From Neoscytalidium dimidiatum (Eukaryota > Ascomycota > Dothideomycetes > Botryosphaeriales > Botryosphaeriaceae), in assembly GCA_037367355.1 (NCBI GenBank), contig CM074703.1, forward strand, positions 3,348,001 through 3,412,000: a stretch of 64,000 bases of DNA. The letters are read 5' to 3'. The notes under the pieces are model-generated. The model ran no database searches. It worked only from the letters and a program-made list of their open reading frames with translations, and had not been told where the DNA came from. Positions 12,261-24,469 of the stretch are shown here, piece by piece. Position 1 is the first letter of the stretch. Every line of letters starts with the position of its first letter. Both the position numbers and the translations under genes were made by a program.

Positions 12261-13931
12261 CTAGCTCGCATTGTAAGCTGACATGCTACAGTACATCTTG
12301 CAGAAAACACCGAGAGAATGGTATTCTCTCAGCCACGGATGTTGCAACAGCTCTGCGGCAGTGTCTCGTTGCTCGGGCTGCCAGGCCAGCGTCCGGTGTA
12401 TGAAATCGACGAAGTGATCTCTGTCCTTTTCAGGCTGATCATACACGCACGGCAGCTCCTTTAGTAAGCGAACCGGCAATGGATACCGTGGGTACGCCTC
12501 CCTCTTTGTAGTCGCCGTTCTTATTGTTATCCTTTCTCTTTTCTCAAAATCATGTAAGACACTATCAACAAGCTTGAGATTTAATTCCGCGGGGGAAATC
12601 AAGCGACCTGCAGCCTGGTAAGCTAAAAATGGCGCACTCGGGTCGGGTTAGCATGTACATACGGTCATCATTGAAAATAAAAGGCGAATCGGAACTTCTT
12701 GCCAGCAGTTCGCGTGGCGGCGGGCCGAGGAGAGAGATCATTTGCGCCAAGTGGAGGTAGGCGGAATAATGTCCCTCCTTGCTATCGTACGGGACGAAGA
12801 GGGGGTCAAACGAGTCATTCCATGAGCACACCTGATATGCTTTGTTAGTGCCGTAAAATAATTTCTGGATAATACGACTAAGACGTACGAAGCATCCGAG
12901 GTTCCAGATATCGATTGCATGAGAATATTTGCCGGTCTTCAGCACAACCTCTGGAGCTCGAAAGCCTGGAATTTGGATCCGCCCAAGGCTGTTAGTAAGG
13001 GGCCCGATGCGTGAATACTGAAGACCAGACAGCATTGGGAGATTGTATGACGCTGAATCGACCGCAATACATTCTCCTTGGTAGACGGGATGGCCCTTGA
13101 TTTCCATTGGATCGGAATGGTTCTGAAACCAGACGTCGTCGAAGACCCGCTCATCTTGGACCCCCCGCGCTACTACCAAAGGCCAAATATCTGTCATTTC
13201 TTTAGCCTTACTACCGCGATGCGTTCTGAAAGGCCAGGATTAGCTTACTACAGTGGGTCATATTAACCGTGTGTAGGAAGTCAAGGGCCTGGAGAACCGA
13301 GTACACGTCGCTTTTGATATCCTTGTGGCCTCTGATTTGAGTCACAAATGATGGATGAACAAGAAATCTATGGAATCGTCCGTCGGATCGAGGGATATCA
13401 AACGTGTCTAGAAGCGGGCGGATAAAGGCTCGTCCGGGATGCGTAGACTTAATCGATTGAATATAGCGGTGATTCTGTAGCTCCCGGGTAACGGGATGGT
13501 CGTCGAACTGAGAAGATATGGCGGTTGATACCTTTAGGGTAACGTAGCGGTTAGTTCTATAAGTGCATTAGCAATCTATGTACTCATAACCCTTCAATTA
13601 CATCGACAGACCTCTGATCGAGGCAAAACCAGAAAGTCCACCAGCTGCCCCAGTATATCTTTTGCAATATCTGGTATCTGCCATCAAAGACATGTCCCAG
13701 CTTAACAGGAAAGAAGTTGTTTTGGAAGTCGGGTTCGTCATCCTCTTCCATCGCGGAGTCTTCATCGTCATCGTCGTCTTCATCGTCATCGTCGTCTTGA
13801 TTATTTCCGACCGGCCCGTGATGTTGGTAGCGTCTTAAGTAGGTGAGGTGCGTCGAGAGCGAAAGTCGCTGCATCGGCGCGAGGCGCAATCCCGCACCTA
13901 GTGGGCGAAAGGCTGGAGCGAACAGCCGCAT
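12261..13931 (-). pseudogene. Degenerate SRPK-type protein kinase (pseudokinase or pseudogene)
   Basis: Recognisable as an SR-protein-kinase-like gene, of which fungi have many divergent copies. Supported segments on the minus strand: exon 13931-13612 (basic N-terminus, Asp/Glu run, 'GHVFDGRYQILQK'), 13556 to about 13260 ('NRYVTLKV' with the ATP lysine, 'VTRELQ' with the alphaC Glu, 'LQALDFLHT'), about 13180-12889 ('GFRAPEVVL', 'HAIDIWNLGC'), 12831-12663 ('LAQMISLLGPPP') and 12607-12261 ('DFIHRTLAWQPEQRDTAAEL', 'HPWLREY'). The glycine loop is 'YWGSWWTFWF' instead of the usual Gly-rich form. Where the catalytic loop HTDxKxDN should be, the best aligned stretch reads MTDIWPLV, so Lys and Asn are lost. 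No DFG remains in the following segment. No splice choice joins the second and third segments in a way that restores the loop; an in-frame stop (CGGTAG) intervenes. Non-catalytic or dead. Confidence 0.7.
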
Positions 13932-14436
13932 TGGTAAGTGGCAAAAAGGCGAGGCGAAAGAGGTTGAGTACTTGTGGGTGTTAGAGGGTTTTATCTCAAG
14001 ACTTCAATCTACCGTGGCCAGAGCTATAAGTAGTGTCTTGCCACGCTAAGCCGGTTAGGTAAAGCGGGTTTCTATTGAGATCCCAGAATCCCTAGAGCCG
14101 CGTATAGTACGTCACCGTACCACTGGTCTTGACTTAACTGTCTAAAAAAAATCCAGCCAGCGCCCAGCGTGTACCGTCTGAGGACGTCATGCTCTCTGAT
14201 GGTAATTCTCTCCCTAAAGTTAGCCACATCACTATCTTACACAACGGTTGTTGGGACTTAAGACCCACAGAGCTTCGATCCATACCGGTTTCTAAGAACG
14301 CGCAAGGTCCCGAGAAGAGAGGGGCCTTAAGTGTGTAGTAATATGCCTGGATATTGAACTGTCTATCAAGCTGAGTCTGCAGGAAGGGAAATTCGTTCGG
14401 CAATGCAAAGTTAAACATCAAAGGAAGGATCTGGAA
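13932..14436. other. Gene-free spacer
   Basis: Upstream of the kinase-like gene and downstream of the glycerate kinase, both on minus. A 95-codon minus frame (14134-14421) has no recognisable features, so I do not call it. Confidence 0.4.
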
Positions 14437-15663
14437 CTATATGCGGAGCGCCAACCCAACCAGCACCATCCTCATGGAGCTCTCCGCGGCATCTGTCAAG
14501 AGATTCTCCGCGTGCTCGATGGCCTCCTCAAGAGATGTGGGAGCCTGCAAAATCGAAGTGAAAGCATCGATGCCTGCACTGTAGTTCACCTCTGCACCTG
14601 CGCCAACGGTGCCCGCTAGAGCAATGACAGGGATGCCAAAAGCTTTCGCGCGGAGGGCAACCTCCGCGGGAATTTTGCCCTGCGGGGTCTGGTGATCGAT
14701 GCCGCCCTCCGCGGTGATGACAAGCTGGGAATCCTTGAAGAGGTCTCCGATGCCAAAGTATTCCATGATCGCCTCATACCTCGGGCGCAGGCGGGCACCG
14801 AGCAAGATGAGGCCAGCTCCCATACCACCGGAAGCCCCGGTGCCTGGCATCCGGGCAATGTCACAGCCCAGTTTGGTTCGGGCTACCTGTGCATAAGTAT
14901 CGAGCGCGTGGGCGAGCAGTTCAACCTGCTCAGAGCTGGCACCCTTCTGAGGCCCGTATACTCGAGCAACGCCCTTTGGTCCACAAAGAGTGTTCCTCCA
15001 GTTACACGCAACATCAATATCGACGTCCTTGATGCGTGGGTGGACATTGGAGAGGTCGATGTTTGCCAACCGCACAAGGGAGCGGCCGCCGGCAGCGCGG
15101 GGCAACTCCTCTCCGTCATCATCGAGCAGACGAGCTCCGAGAGCCTGCAGCATGCCGGCGCCGCCATCGCTGGTCCCAGAGTCTCCGCAGCCTATGACGA
15201 CCTTCTCAGCCCCCTGGTCGAGGGCGGCGGCGATCAGCTCTCCCACGCCGTGAGTGGTGGTGACGGTCGGGTCGCGTGCCTCCTTAGGAACCAAGGACAG
15301 GCCCGCAGCGGCGGCCATCTCGACCACGGCTGTGCGGCAGTCCTTGTTGCCGAGGATCCCGAAGTGTGACTTGACGGGCGTGCCAATCGGACCAGTCACA
15401 CTGAGCTCGTGCAGCTGACCTTTGGTGGCCTCGACCAGCGCGTGGGCGAATCCCTCGCCACCGTCCGCAAGAGGTACCTTGCGCACTTCAGCATCGGGTA
15501 TGACGCGCCTAATACCTTGTTCGATGCAATCTGCGACCTGTTCCGGTCCTAGGCTTTCCTTGAAACCAGAAGGTGCGACGAGGATCCTCATGGGAGGCTC
15601 TACGGACTTCACACGTTTGTGGGAGCGAGAAGACTTGTTCGAGCGAGGTGTAGGACGTCTCAT
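14437..15663 (-). CDS. Glycerate kinase (GarK/GlxK family)
   Basis: Phosphorylates D-glycerate to a phosphoglycerate with ATP, feeding glycerate from glyoxylate/tartronate or serine routes into glycolysis. It is a single-exon frame of 408 aa from the ATG at 15663; the core starts at 'MRILVAPSGFKESLGP' (ATG at 15591, 384 aa), matching the usual family length of about 380. Family blocks in order: 'PLADGGEGF', 'VVIGCGDSGTSDGGAGMLQ', 'NTLCGPKGVARVYGPQKGA', 'GTGASGGMGAGL', 'TAEGGIDHQTPQGKIP'. The 24-residue Ser/Arg/Lys-rich extension before the core could be a targeting sequence or UTR, so the start lies between 15663 and 15591. The in-frame extension further up to 15891 has no support. Such enzymes are bacterial-type and patchy in fungi, so an old transfer is possible; sequence alone does not show it. 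Confidence 0.9.
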   Translation of the reverse strand: MRRPTPRSNKSSRSHKRVKSVEPPMRILVAPSGFKESLGPEQVADCIEQGIRRVIPDAEVRKVPLADGGEGFAHALVEATKGQLHELSVTGPIGTPVKSHFGILGNKDCRTAVVEMAAAAGLSLVPKEARDPTVTTTHGVGELIAAALDQGAEKVVIGCGDSGTSDGGAGMLQALGARLLDDDGEELPRAAGGRSLVRLANIDLSNVHPRIKDVDIDVACNWRNTLCGPKGVARVYGPQKGASSEQVELLAHALDTYAQVARTKLGCDIARMPGTGASGGMGAGLILLGARLRPRYEAIMEYFGIGDLFKDSQLVITAEGGIDHQTPQGKIPAEVALRAKAFGIPVIALAGTVGAGAEVNYSAGIDAFTSILQAPTSLEEAIEHAENLLTDAAESSMRMVLVGLALRI

Positions 15664-17381
15664 AGTGTTGGAGAAAGTTTTGGCTGATGGGGTTTTGAGA
15701 AGAGTAATTCTGAAGTAATCGCTTAAAGGGTGACGATGTGTTGTGAGATCTTTATGTTGCTGATGCTTTTGAAGAAGAAAAGACGAACTGGATGCTAATG
15801 ATGATAACCGACTCTTGAGGAGGATGTGGAGATCCTTATACCTTTCGCCAGCCTCGCAAATAGCATGAAGGGGAACCGAATATGGACACATCCTGTTTCA
15901 CTGCACCGCTGAGCCCTCTAGCTAGAAAGGTTGCAAGATGCCACTGCATAACAAGATGCTGCGCCCTGCCCCGCCCTTTGTGACTTGCCCACATATCGCC
16001 CGGTCACGCTGCTGAGCAGTCACTTGATAGAATCGAGGCTGTGCCTCAGGACATGCACTGCTGCTAAAGTTTGGATCTGTGCTACGCGTAGAGCGACTTG
16101 GCTCATGTTCATCAGAGCAGGTTCCAATGCGGCGGACGGCGGCCAGTGGCGTGAGGGGGCAGGACAACGGCACTGAAACCGTCCAAGATTCTTACGCATT
16201 CTTGACCGTTTAGTGCCCGCTTGGAGGCATTTATGACATACGAGGTGAAGTGGTACGGATATTGCTAGCGTCCGTGCCGGTGAGCATGCCCGATGGAGGG
16301 CTGAGATGCCTGGCGCAGATATCTTTAGAAGACGAGTTGAAACGCAGCATCATCTGCTATCCTGAAGCAGCTGGTGATATACTTGATGCAGCTAGTTTCC
16401 GGGGCCCCACGGAGCAGTAGGCAAAAAGGCACACGAGTAATTGCGATAAGTGGTGTACACAGCCACGCCCTGCACAGCCATCAGCCAATGAAACGCGCCC
16501 GAGGCATTCTTGACACCTGTCGACTGACGCGTAAGGATATCCCAGCCTGGTCGTGCGCAGCACCAAATGGACTTACCAGGTGCGCTCTTCTGCCCCGACA
16601 GTCAGTTAGCTGTCTGATGTACGGAGGGTTGGCATCCAAGGCCTGCCCCGGTCGGCCACCACCGCCCCCCCTTGGAGCCCGTAAACCCGGCACCCTTACA
16701 TCTACTTTTTACTCAACCTCTGCCATCGCGGCCAATCGAAAGTTGACGCAGATCTTCAAAAATGTTTCGAGCGAGGAAACAACTCTGTTGGAAAGATTCT
16801 GTACACCTGAACAATATCGTGGCGATCTCACCAGGCGTGACGTGCGATCGCCGCGCATTTCCCCTGCATTCAACGCCTCCACCGAGTCGTAATGCACACG
16901 CCAAAGCGATGCCGAAATTTCCAGACGCAGAAGAAGCAGCATGTACACAGCGCCTGATGGTGCAGGGCGGAGCACAGACATGGCTGGTCTTCAGTGAGCT
17001 GGCGGTGATCGGGCAAAGAACACCAAGCTCCGTCTTGGACATTGGCGCGCTTCTGATAGGCCCGACACCGCACCAGCACATTGCCACTCTCTCTGCCAAG
17101 TACCCGGCTTCAATTTCCACTGGGATCTTCCCAAGACATGCCATGCTTCCATGGCAGAAGTACAAGCCGCACTCGAAGAGGCTGTACATGCTATTTTTGC
17201 CATATCACCGCCTACACTTCCCGTGCCTGCCGAGATGCACGCGACACAGTGCGGAATCCGGAAAGGCCTCAGGTTCAAGCAGCCATAAAGCCTTTGCCCA
17301 CCACAACGATAGTGGCTCGTCGCTGGCCAGGATCATAGCCTCCCGCTCTTTATCAGCCCGCTCTGCCCCTCCGCTTTGACC
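15664..17381. other. Long gene-free stretch
   Basis: About 1.7 kb between the divergent glycerate kinase and DHA1 transporter genes. The minus frame up to 15891 is read as 5' UTR. Frames up to 205 codons near 16.7-17.4 kb occur on both strands but show no domain, no codon logic and no splice continuity; I see no gene. Confidence 0.4.
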
Positions 17382-19328
17382 ATGCCGCATTATTTGGAAA
17401 AGTTAAAATCGTCAATCGGCCTCCGCGGTCCTTCTTCCGCAGACCGAAACAATCCTACATCCTCACTCTACCGGCTTCCAAGTCTACACTTTTCCCCGAT
17501 GCTGAGCCAGCAAGAGCGAAGATGGTGGGAGGATGTGTCCACTTATCGGTCTTTTGCCGATAGAGAGCCAGTTAGCCCACCCTCGGAGCTCGAAGAGATC
17601 GAGCTCCCCGACCAAATGATGGCCAGCCGGGATGTAGAGGAAGGAAGGGATACCTCATACGACGCGCTAAATCCTCAAAATCCACACAACGACGAAGAAG
17701 AAGAAGACGACCCCAACATTGTTTGTTTACCTCCCTTTTCGCGCACGCTGTATCCGCGCTGACTTTCTCAACAGGTGACCTGGTCAGACGAAGAAGACCC
17801 CACAAATCCTCTCAACTGGAGTACAAGTAAGAAATGGGCAGCAACATTACTTGTGTCATCTTTCACTTTCATCTCTCCTGTCTCATCTACGATGATCGCG
17901 CCTTCCTTAGAGGTCATCGGTGACGAGTTTGATATCGAGTCGGAGCTTGAGCAGGCATTTGTTATGTCTATCTTTTTACTGGCTTACGCCATCGGGCCAT
18001 TCGTTCTGGGACCTCTATCGGAGATATTCGGCCGTGTGGTCATCCTGCAGGCCTCGAATATGCTCTATCTGGTTTTCAACACGGTGTGCGGCTTCGCTCA
18101 GACCAAGAACCAGATGCTGGCTTTCAGGTTTCTTAGCGGGCTGGGTGGCAGCGCTCCGCAGGCGGTCAGTCATCTACAGATTTCACATGTCTATGGACTC
18201 TGTACTCACATATTGCAGCTCGGTGGCGGTGTCCTTAGTGATTGCTGGAGAACCGAGGAGAGAGGAAAGGCCATCGCCATATACAGTCTTGCGCCTTTCA
18301 TCGGTCCTGCTGTAGGTCCGATTGTTGGTGGGCTGGTGACCGAACATACCACATGGCGCTGGGTCTTCTGGTCGGTCTCCATTGCCGACGTGGCTGTCCA
18401 GGTCTTGGCCACCATTTGGCTTCCGGAAACATATGCTCCCGCTATTCTTGCGAAGAAGGCAAAAAAACTACGCAAGCTTACCGGTAACCAGAAGCTTCGC
18501 ACCAAATGGCAGAATCCAGACCACAGCTTTGCAAAGATCCTCCGCAAAAACTTGGTTCGACCATTCATCATGCTTGGAACCCAGCCCGCAATCCAGGTTA
18601 TGGCTCTATATCGCGCTTATCTCTACGGAGTCATGTATCTTGTGTAGGTGGACATACAAAGAGTCTTTGAAAGCTTCCGCTGACAAAGGTGCAGGCTCTC
18701 AACCTTTGCTCTTGTCTTTGAGGACGAATACGATATGTCCCTTACTGTGGCTAGTTTGAATTATCTCTCTCTTGGAGCTGGGTTCGTCATTGGACTCCAG
18801 ATCTGTGCCCCAATCAACGATAGAGTACGTTTGTTCCCCAAAAGGCCCCCGCGTCTGGCGTACTAACAAAGGCTCTTCTAGATATATATTTATCTTAAGG
18901 AAAAATATCAAGACCCGGGTCGGCCCGAGTTTCGCGTTCCTCTCATGTTGCCCGGTGGCCTCCTTGTTCCCATCGGCCTTTTCATATACGGATGGGGTGC
19001 TCACTTCGAAACCCACTGGATCGTTCCCAACATTGGAGCTGGAATATTCTCTTGCGGGTTGATTATCGGCTTTCAGTGCGCCCAATCGTATGTCGTAGAT
19101 GCGTACACGCGGTATGCTGCTTCTGCAACCGGCGCGGCCGCTTTTCTCCGCACTATGGCCGGTTTTAGTTTTCCCTTATTTGCTCCGAAAATGTATGAGG
19201 CCCTGGGTCTGGGCTGGGGCAACTCGCTCCTTGCTTTTATCTCCCTGGCCTTGGGTATCCTGGCCCCGTGGGGTTTGTGGAAGAAGGGAGAATGGCTGAG
19301 GGCCCACAGCACATATTGTGCTGGATAA
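17382..19328 (+). CDS. MFS transporter, DHA1 polyamine/multidrug type
   Basis: A 12-TM proton antiporter resembling yeast TPO1/FLR1-type exporters, 576 aa. Exons: 17382-17720, 17775-18164, 18219-18643, 18695-18824 and 18882-19328. The first ATG is 17382 ('MPHYLEKLKSS'). A long hydrophilic acidic N-terminus is followed by 'DPTNPLNWSTSKKW', the usual DHA1 lead-in to TM1. Motif A is 'GPLSEIFGR' between TM2 and TM3, and 'WRWVFW' marks TM6. TM5 carries 'GPAVGPIVGGLV', the antiporter motif C (GxxxGPxxGG). All five exon joins keep frame, and intron 4 has a perfect TACTAAC branch site. Likely role is efflux of a toxic amine or drug at the plasma membrane, or a related solute. It is convergent with the amidase. 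Confidence 0.88.
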
Positions 19329-19574
19329 TTTGTCATGGCGTTGACTTGTACGGCCCTATATGTAAATCCCCCTTTTTTTTTTCCTCTTCCTTGTCTGTAT
19401 ATTCCCTTCATTATTACGAAATAAACTCGAATGAGCGTAGAGATCCAGTCTTTGATTCGCTTCTCCTCTACGACTGCGTGTTGTCAATCATTTGCCACGT
19501 GCAAGCCGTTCGAAGACCATGCTACCCAATATAATCTATTGATTACCTGTGTAACGACACATAAGATATGTGCG

Positions 19575-21557
19575 CTATACAGGTAATACATTTCTCATGG
19601 TATCGAACAAAGTCTGAACTTCTTCTGCAATTGCAAGTACCTTTTCCTCTTCCAAGCGCTGACAAACAATTTGTAAGCCGATTGGCATACCATGGAATAC
19701 ATCTGGGCTATCTGCATCCCAGTTCCACATCAGTGCGAGTCCTTGAAATCCAATATTGTTTTTCTTGTAACTTACAGTCACTGGCTACAGCCTTATCCAA
19801 GTCATTCAAAGGCCTGAAACCTTCGAATGGTAGATCTCTGGACTTGTCTACCTTTGTCGGCGATTTAACGACTGCAACAGAATAGTCCAGGACGTTGAAT
19901 ACGCCGGTGTACCCAAAGTACTTGCCATCAGTAGGCTTATACGACGCTGATGGCGCTGCTGGGGCGATAAGAGCGTCGACAGGCTCCCCAGTGTCTGTGA
20001 GTGCCCTTGTTGAAGTCCAGTACCGTAAGTAGCGTGCTTGATACTCATACTTCTGCTTCTGGATCGCCCAAAGGTCATTGATCGTTCTGGTGGGGAGGTG
20101 GCCGACCTCTTTGCCATATGAGACGGCGATTTCAGGCACGAGTGGCTCGCCTGCAGCAGAGACAGCGGAGTGGATGTCTTTCCCTCCGTCGGCGGCGAAG
20201 GTGTTCCACTACACTAAAATATCAGATGTGTGTCTGCAAAATCTGGATTAACTGTATTTACCAGAATTTCAAATGCTTCGGCATGGGCGGGCGGATTCCA
20301 TTCAAACACTCCATAACCTTGGGCTCTCAGTGCTTCTACGGCCTCATCGATTGCTCGTTTGACCGGAGGATGGGGGTTAACAACGCCATCATTGTAGATA
20401 ACGCCGAAAGTAAGCCTCTTCGTAGCAATCTTATACTTGATGATCTCTTCATCTTCTTGCCTCCATGGAATCCGATTGACCTTGGGGTCCACCAACCAGG
20501 GCTGGTCTTGCAGAACCACCTTCAGCAGTAGGCGCAAGTCCGAGATGTTATGCCCCATGGGTCCAATGACTGACTCGACAGTATTCTGACCCTCCATGCT
20601 GTTTGCAACACCAAGATACGGAATACGTCCATGTGAGGGCTTGATGCCGACGATGTCGCTAAAGGCACACGGAAGACGGATCGAGGCCCCTGTGAGGAAC
20701 CGTTATTTTTCTCTCAGGCACATGTCGCCGACATACGTACCAACATCAGACCCCAGCCCAAGCAGACTGCCTCTCATGGCCAAAAGTGATGCCTCACCGC
20801 CGGACGAGCCGCCTGAGGACAGAAGACGGTTGTGCGCGTTGCTGGTGTAGCCGGTAATATTGTTGTTCGTTTCAATTCCCTTTCTTTAATCAGCTTGTAG
20901 ACCAGAGAAAACTACTTCCATCTTCATCGACAACTTACCATTAGACTGGTTGGTACGTTCGTTTTGCAGTAAATAACGGCGCCGAGAGATCTGAGCAATT
21001 TTACTAAATATGATTCGGTCTCCTCAGTCTCAACTTTGCCCAACCAGCTTATATATCCAACGGATGTCTCGGCGCCTCTGACTCGGAATTGGTCTTTGAG
21101 AGAGACAGGAAGGCCATGGAGAGGTCCCACGGGCTGGCCATGAGTGCGATAGTAGGCATCAAGCTGCTCTGCCTGAGCCAAAGCATCCGAGAAGAGGACT
21201 TCGCTGAGGCAGTTTGTCTTGGAAGCAATAGTTAGTGGATAACTACTATGAGCGTATGGCAACAAGACTTACGAGTTGGTGAGCTATGGTAGCTCGATGG
21301 CAAAAAGCGCTCGCGACTTCGAAAGCCGAGAAGCTGCCGCTGGCCAGCTGCTGCAGGAGTTGATCGGCACTGAAGTGCTCGGTGATGGCCAACTCGCTTT
21401 GGGATAGCTCGTGGCGCGGAAACGTGGTGGCGTCGGGTAGCTCTTGTGCTGTCGGAACCACTTTCAAGCACCAGCGCTCGGGCAAAAGATTGACGATGGA
21501 CTGGCGCTTCTCGCGCGCAATACGCTGCCAAGGTAGTTCTTCGGAAGACAAAACCAT
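19575..21557 (-). CDS. Amidase (amidase-signature family, acetamidase-like)
   Basis: Hydrolyses a carboxamide to acid and ammonia; layout resembles fungal general amidase/acetamidase. Six exons on minus: 21557-21273, 21217-20939, 20879-20741, 20689-20262, 20208-19776 and 19711-19575, giving 566 aa with every phase consistent. The Ser-cisSer-Lys triad is present: K136 in 'GLPVSLKDQF', the cis-Ser in 'GGSSGGE' (about residue 213) and the nucleophile S237 in 'GSDVGASIR'. The end 'FHGMPIGLQIVCQRLEEEK' is typical of the family. The protein is cytosolic, with no signal peptide. Neighbours are transporters on both sides, including a monocarboxylate-type carrier, which fits use of an amide as nitrogen source with release of an acid. 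The real substrate is unknown. Confidence 0.9.
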
Positions 21558-22809
21558 TCTTGTAAGAGTAAAAGTTGATCAGATTTTGTCCTGGAAGAGC
21601 GAGATTGGTACATGCGACCCAGCCTGGCTCCACAAGGCCAGTTTAAGAGCACAAGCCGGCCCGATCGGGCGAGAAGATGTTCGGCCGGGTTGGGTAATGC
21701 ATCCTTCAGCTCAGCGATTGTCAGGCGGGTCTACTGGTTCTTTATCCCCTCAAACAGTAGTTCTGCAGTTCATATCTAGATATTGTTTGGCCTAGATCCC
21801 AGTGTGGCAGAGGCGGAGCGGATGTGCTTCCGTATCGGGCCAAGTCTTCTCGAGGTTTCAACGCACCGACATTGTCCATGCACTCCTTTGTTTAAGCGCT
21901 GAAAAGATACGCCGGCGGAGGGATGAAAAAGATCAGTGGTGATAGAAAGCCAAAAACTTCAATTGAATTATAATAAATAAAGAGCATAACTATTAACATG
22001 TTTGTGGTATCTATCTGCAACATCAACTTAGTACCTTTTCCCTGCCCTTTGAGATTGTTCTCTGCTCGAGCAATTGCCTAGGCACGGCTCCTCTTATCAA
22101 AACCTACGCTTCTGATCTTCTCGCGAGTAAGACGTCTGAGCACTCGGTCCGGCTCACGTCTTTCCGACAGCTCGCAATCCTTCATCAGAATTGTAGGCCA
22201 CTATCTCGTCGAGGCCACCTACAACAACAACACCTAGTCCTCCCCTAGTTATGATAACATTGCGCGAAAGAGTCTCCGTCACATAGCTAACAGCTAGCGA
22301 CAACATATGCTGCAAGTGTCAGTGTCTCATCCACGCTAACAACATGGCGTTGCGGCTCAACCCAAAGCACCGCACGAGCTTCCTTCGGCCCGTATGCCAT
22401 TTCGAGTAACGGAGCCGCAAGTAACTATCCTCATTCCTGCGCAACTCGTCCGGATCTGTCGCAAAAGCTACTTTTTCGAGACAACCATCCATCCCGACAC
22501 TCTCGCCTATCTTCCCCTGGGCGATCCCGACGTCCGATTCATCGACGTCTTCTCTATGTGGAACACCGGCCGCCTTCGTCGCGGAGTAGATACGCTTCAT
22601 TTCACCCACACTATCCCCATTGGGCAACTGTTACTCTTTCGGGCAGTCGAACCGCTCAGAGCCGAATCTTCTATGTAAAGCTGTACTTGATCTACTATCC
22701 GCTATTTTGATCAAACAATTCTGTTCGCAGGTCCACTCATCCGCAACGCGAGCAACTCTCAATTCCACGCCTCTTTGGACCTTCTGCAGGTGTAATCCAT
22801 TGTTCAGTC
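21558..22809. other. Divergent intergenic region (amidase / MCT-type transporter)
   Basis: 1.25 kb between divergent genes. Frames of about 100 codons at 22.3-22.7 kb on both strands show no family resemblance. Probably two promoters; nothing else recognised. Confidence 0.4.
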
Positions 22810-24172
22810 ATGTCGTATCCGCTCGATGATCGTCACAATACCGGAGAACAAGGCTCTCTCGAGGGCCACGGCCCCATCATGATTTCGGAGAAGCCTGATC
22901 AAGCACAAACTATACTTGCGAATGAGCCGCCGGATGGCGGCACCAGTGCTTGGCTGCAGGTATTGGGCTCGTTTATTCTCTTCCTTAACACCTGGTATGA
23001 TAACTTTAGGCTTGCATCAAGGAGCCCTTGCTGACACTCATGAGTAAAGGGGGGTAGTGAATTCGTTCGGCGTTTTCCAGACATACTACGCAACGGACAT
23101 GTTAAGCCACGAGACAGAGTCGAACATCTCGTGGGTTGGCTCCATCCAGGCCTTTTTGCTCCTCATAATCGGTGTCGGAACTGGACCACTCTTTGATGCT
23201 GGGTATTTCCATGCATTGCTCCGGACTGGCGCATTCCTTGTCACCTTCGGTATGTTCATGACCAGCCTCTGTGCGAATTACTGGCAAGTGATGCTCGCAC
23301 AGGGCATCACTGTCGGACTTGGCAGCGGCTGCCTGTTCATCCCGAGTGTTGCCATCGTCTCGACGTATTTTACATCGAAGAAATCATTCGCTACGGGTAT
23401 CGCAGCCAGCGGTAGCAGTTTAGGTGGTGTCATCTACCCCATCATCTTCACACGCTTGCAGCCCCGGATCGGGTTCGCATGGACAACCCGGGTCATTGCC
23501 TTCATCATTCTCGGCACCATGGCAATTTGCGTCAGCGTCATGCGCGTCCGTGTTCTACCACCGCACAAGCGCCGCCTCCTGGAATTGACCGCCTTCAAAG
23601 AAGTGCCTTTTCTGATGTTCAGCATAGCCGAATTTCTTGGCTTCATGGGCCTCTACATCCCCTTCTTCTATATCCAATCTTTTGCCATCAATAAGGACAT
23701 TATGAACCCCGATCTGGCGTTCTACATGCTTTCGATCCTCAACGCTGCATCGGCCTTTGGCCGAGTCATTCCAAACTTCCTGGCGGATAAGTCTGGTCCT
23801 CTGAATATCTTGGTGCCCTGCTGTGCAATTTCCGCCCTTCTAGCCTTCTGCTGGATCCCCATCGACAGCACAGGCGGCGTGGTTGCATTTTCGTCTCTTT
23901 ATGGCTTCTTCTCCGGCACTTTCGTGTCATTACCCCCCACGACTGTGGTGAGCTTGTCGCCCAGTCTTGGAGTTGTCGGTACTCGCATGGGAATGAGCTT
24001 TTCGTTTGCTGGATTCGGAATCTTGATCGGAAATCCGGTGGCCGGAGCTATTCTCAGATCCGGGGGCTGGCTGGGCGTACAAATATACTGCGGCGTTTGT
24101 GTAGCTACCGCCGCTGCGGCTTGCGTTGTTGCTCGCCTGGCCAAGTCTCCCCTGCTCCTATCAAAAGTGTGA
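22810..24172 (+). CDS. MFS monocarboxylate-transporter-like protein
   Basis: A 12-TM carrier of the MCT family (TCDB 2.A.1.13-like), 435 aa. Exons 22810-22994 and 23050-24172; the acceptor after TAAAG restores 'NTWGVVNSFGVFQTYY', the hallmark TM1 region of fungal MCTs. An acidic N-terminus of about 42 residues precedes TM1, with 'PPDGGTSAWLQV' just ahead as in the family. 'GSGCLFIPSVAIVSTYF' in TM4-TM5 and 'ASGSSLGGVIYP' in TM5 are also typical. It ends soon after TM12. Likely moves a monocarboxylate or an uncharged organic solute across the plasma membrane. Divergent to the amidase and possibly co-regulated with it. Confidence 0.87.
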
Positions 24173-24469
24173 AAATAGTAGATATGCGGCAAGTACGGAT
24201 CGAAATCTACGTAGGCGGAAAGATAAGGAATGTCGCTAAGTACTCTTAATGGAAAACTGTAAGCTCATCCCACAATTGTAGTTGTATTATTCGTGTATGA
24301 GTTCTTAGCGATGGATAGATCTTGATATGCACAATAAATGAGTTCTGACTGACATTCCGAAGTAAGGGTTCACAACTCGCTGTAATACATCAAATTTCTG
24401 CTTGTAGTGATATACGAGGGCGCAATCTCTCTATGGCTGTAGAGGAAAGACGTGCTGAACGTGTTCTGC

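Noticed and set aside
15664..15891. N-terminal extension of the glycerate kinase up to 15891
   Set aside because: Low-complexity Ser/Leu/His content without family similarity; better read as 5' UTR.
16762..17379. 205-codon plus frame before the DHA1 transporter
   Set aside because: No domain, no plausible start context, overlapping open frames on the other strand and alternative start codon use; most likely chance.
22319..22678. Paired frames of about 95-100 codons between amidase and MCT transporter
   Set aside because: They overlap on opposite strands, lack domains and sit in a divergent promoter region.
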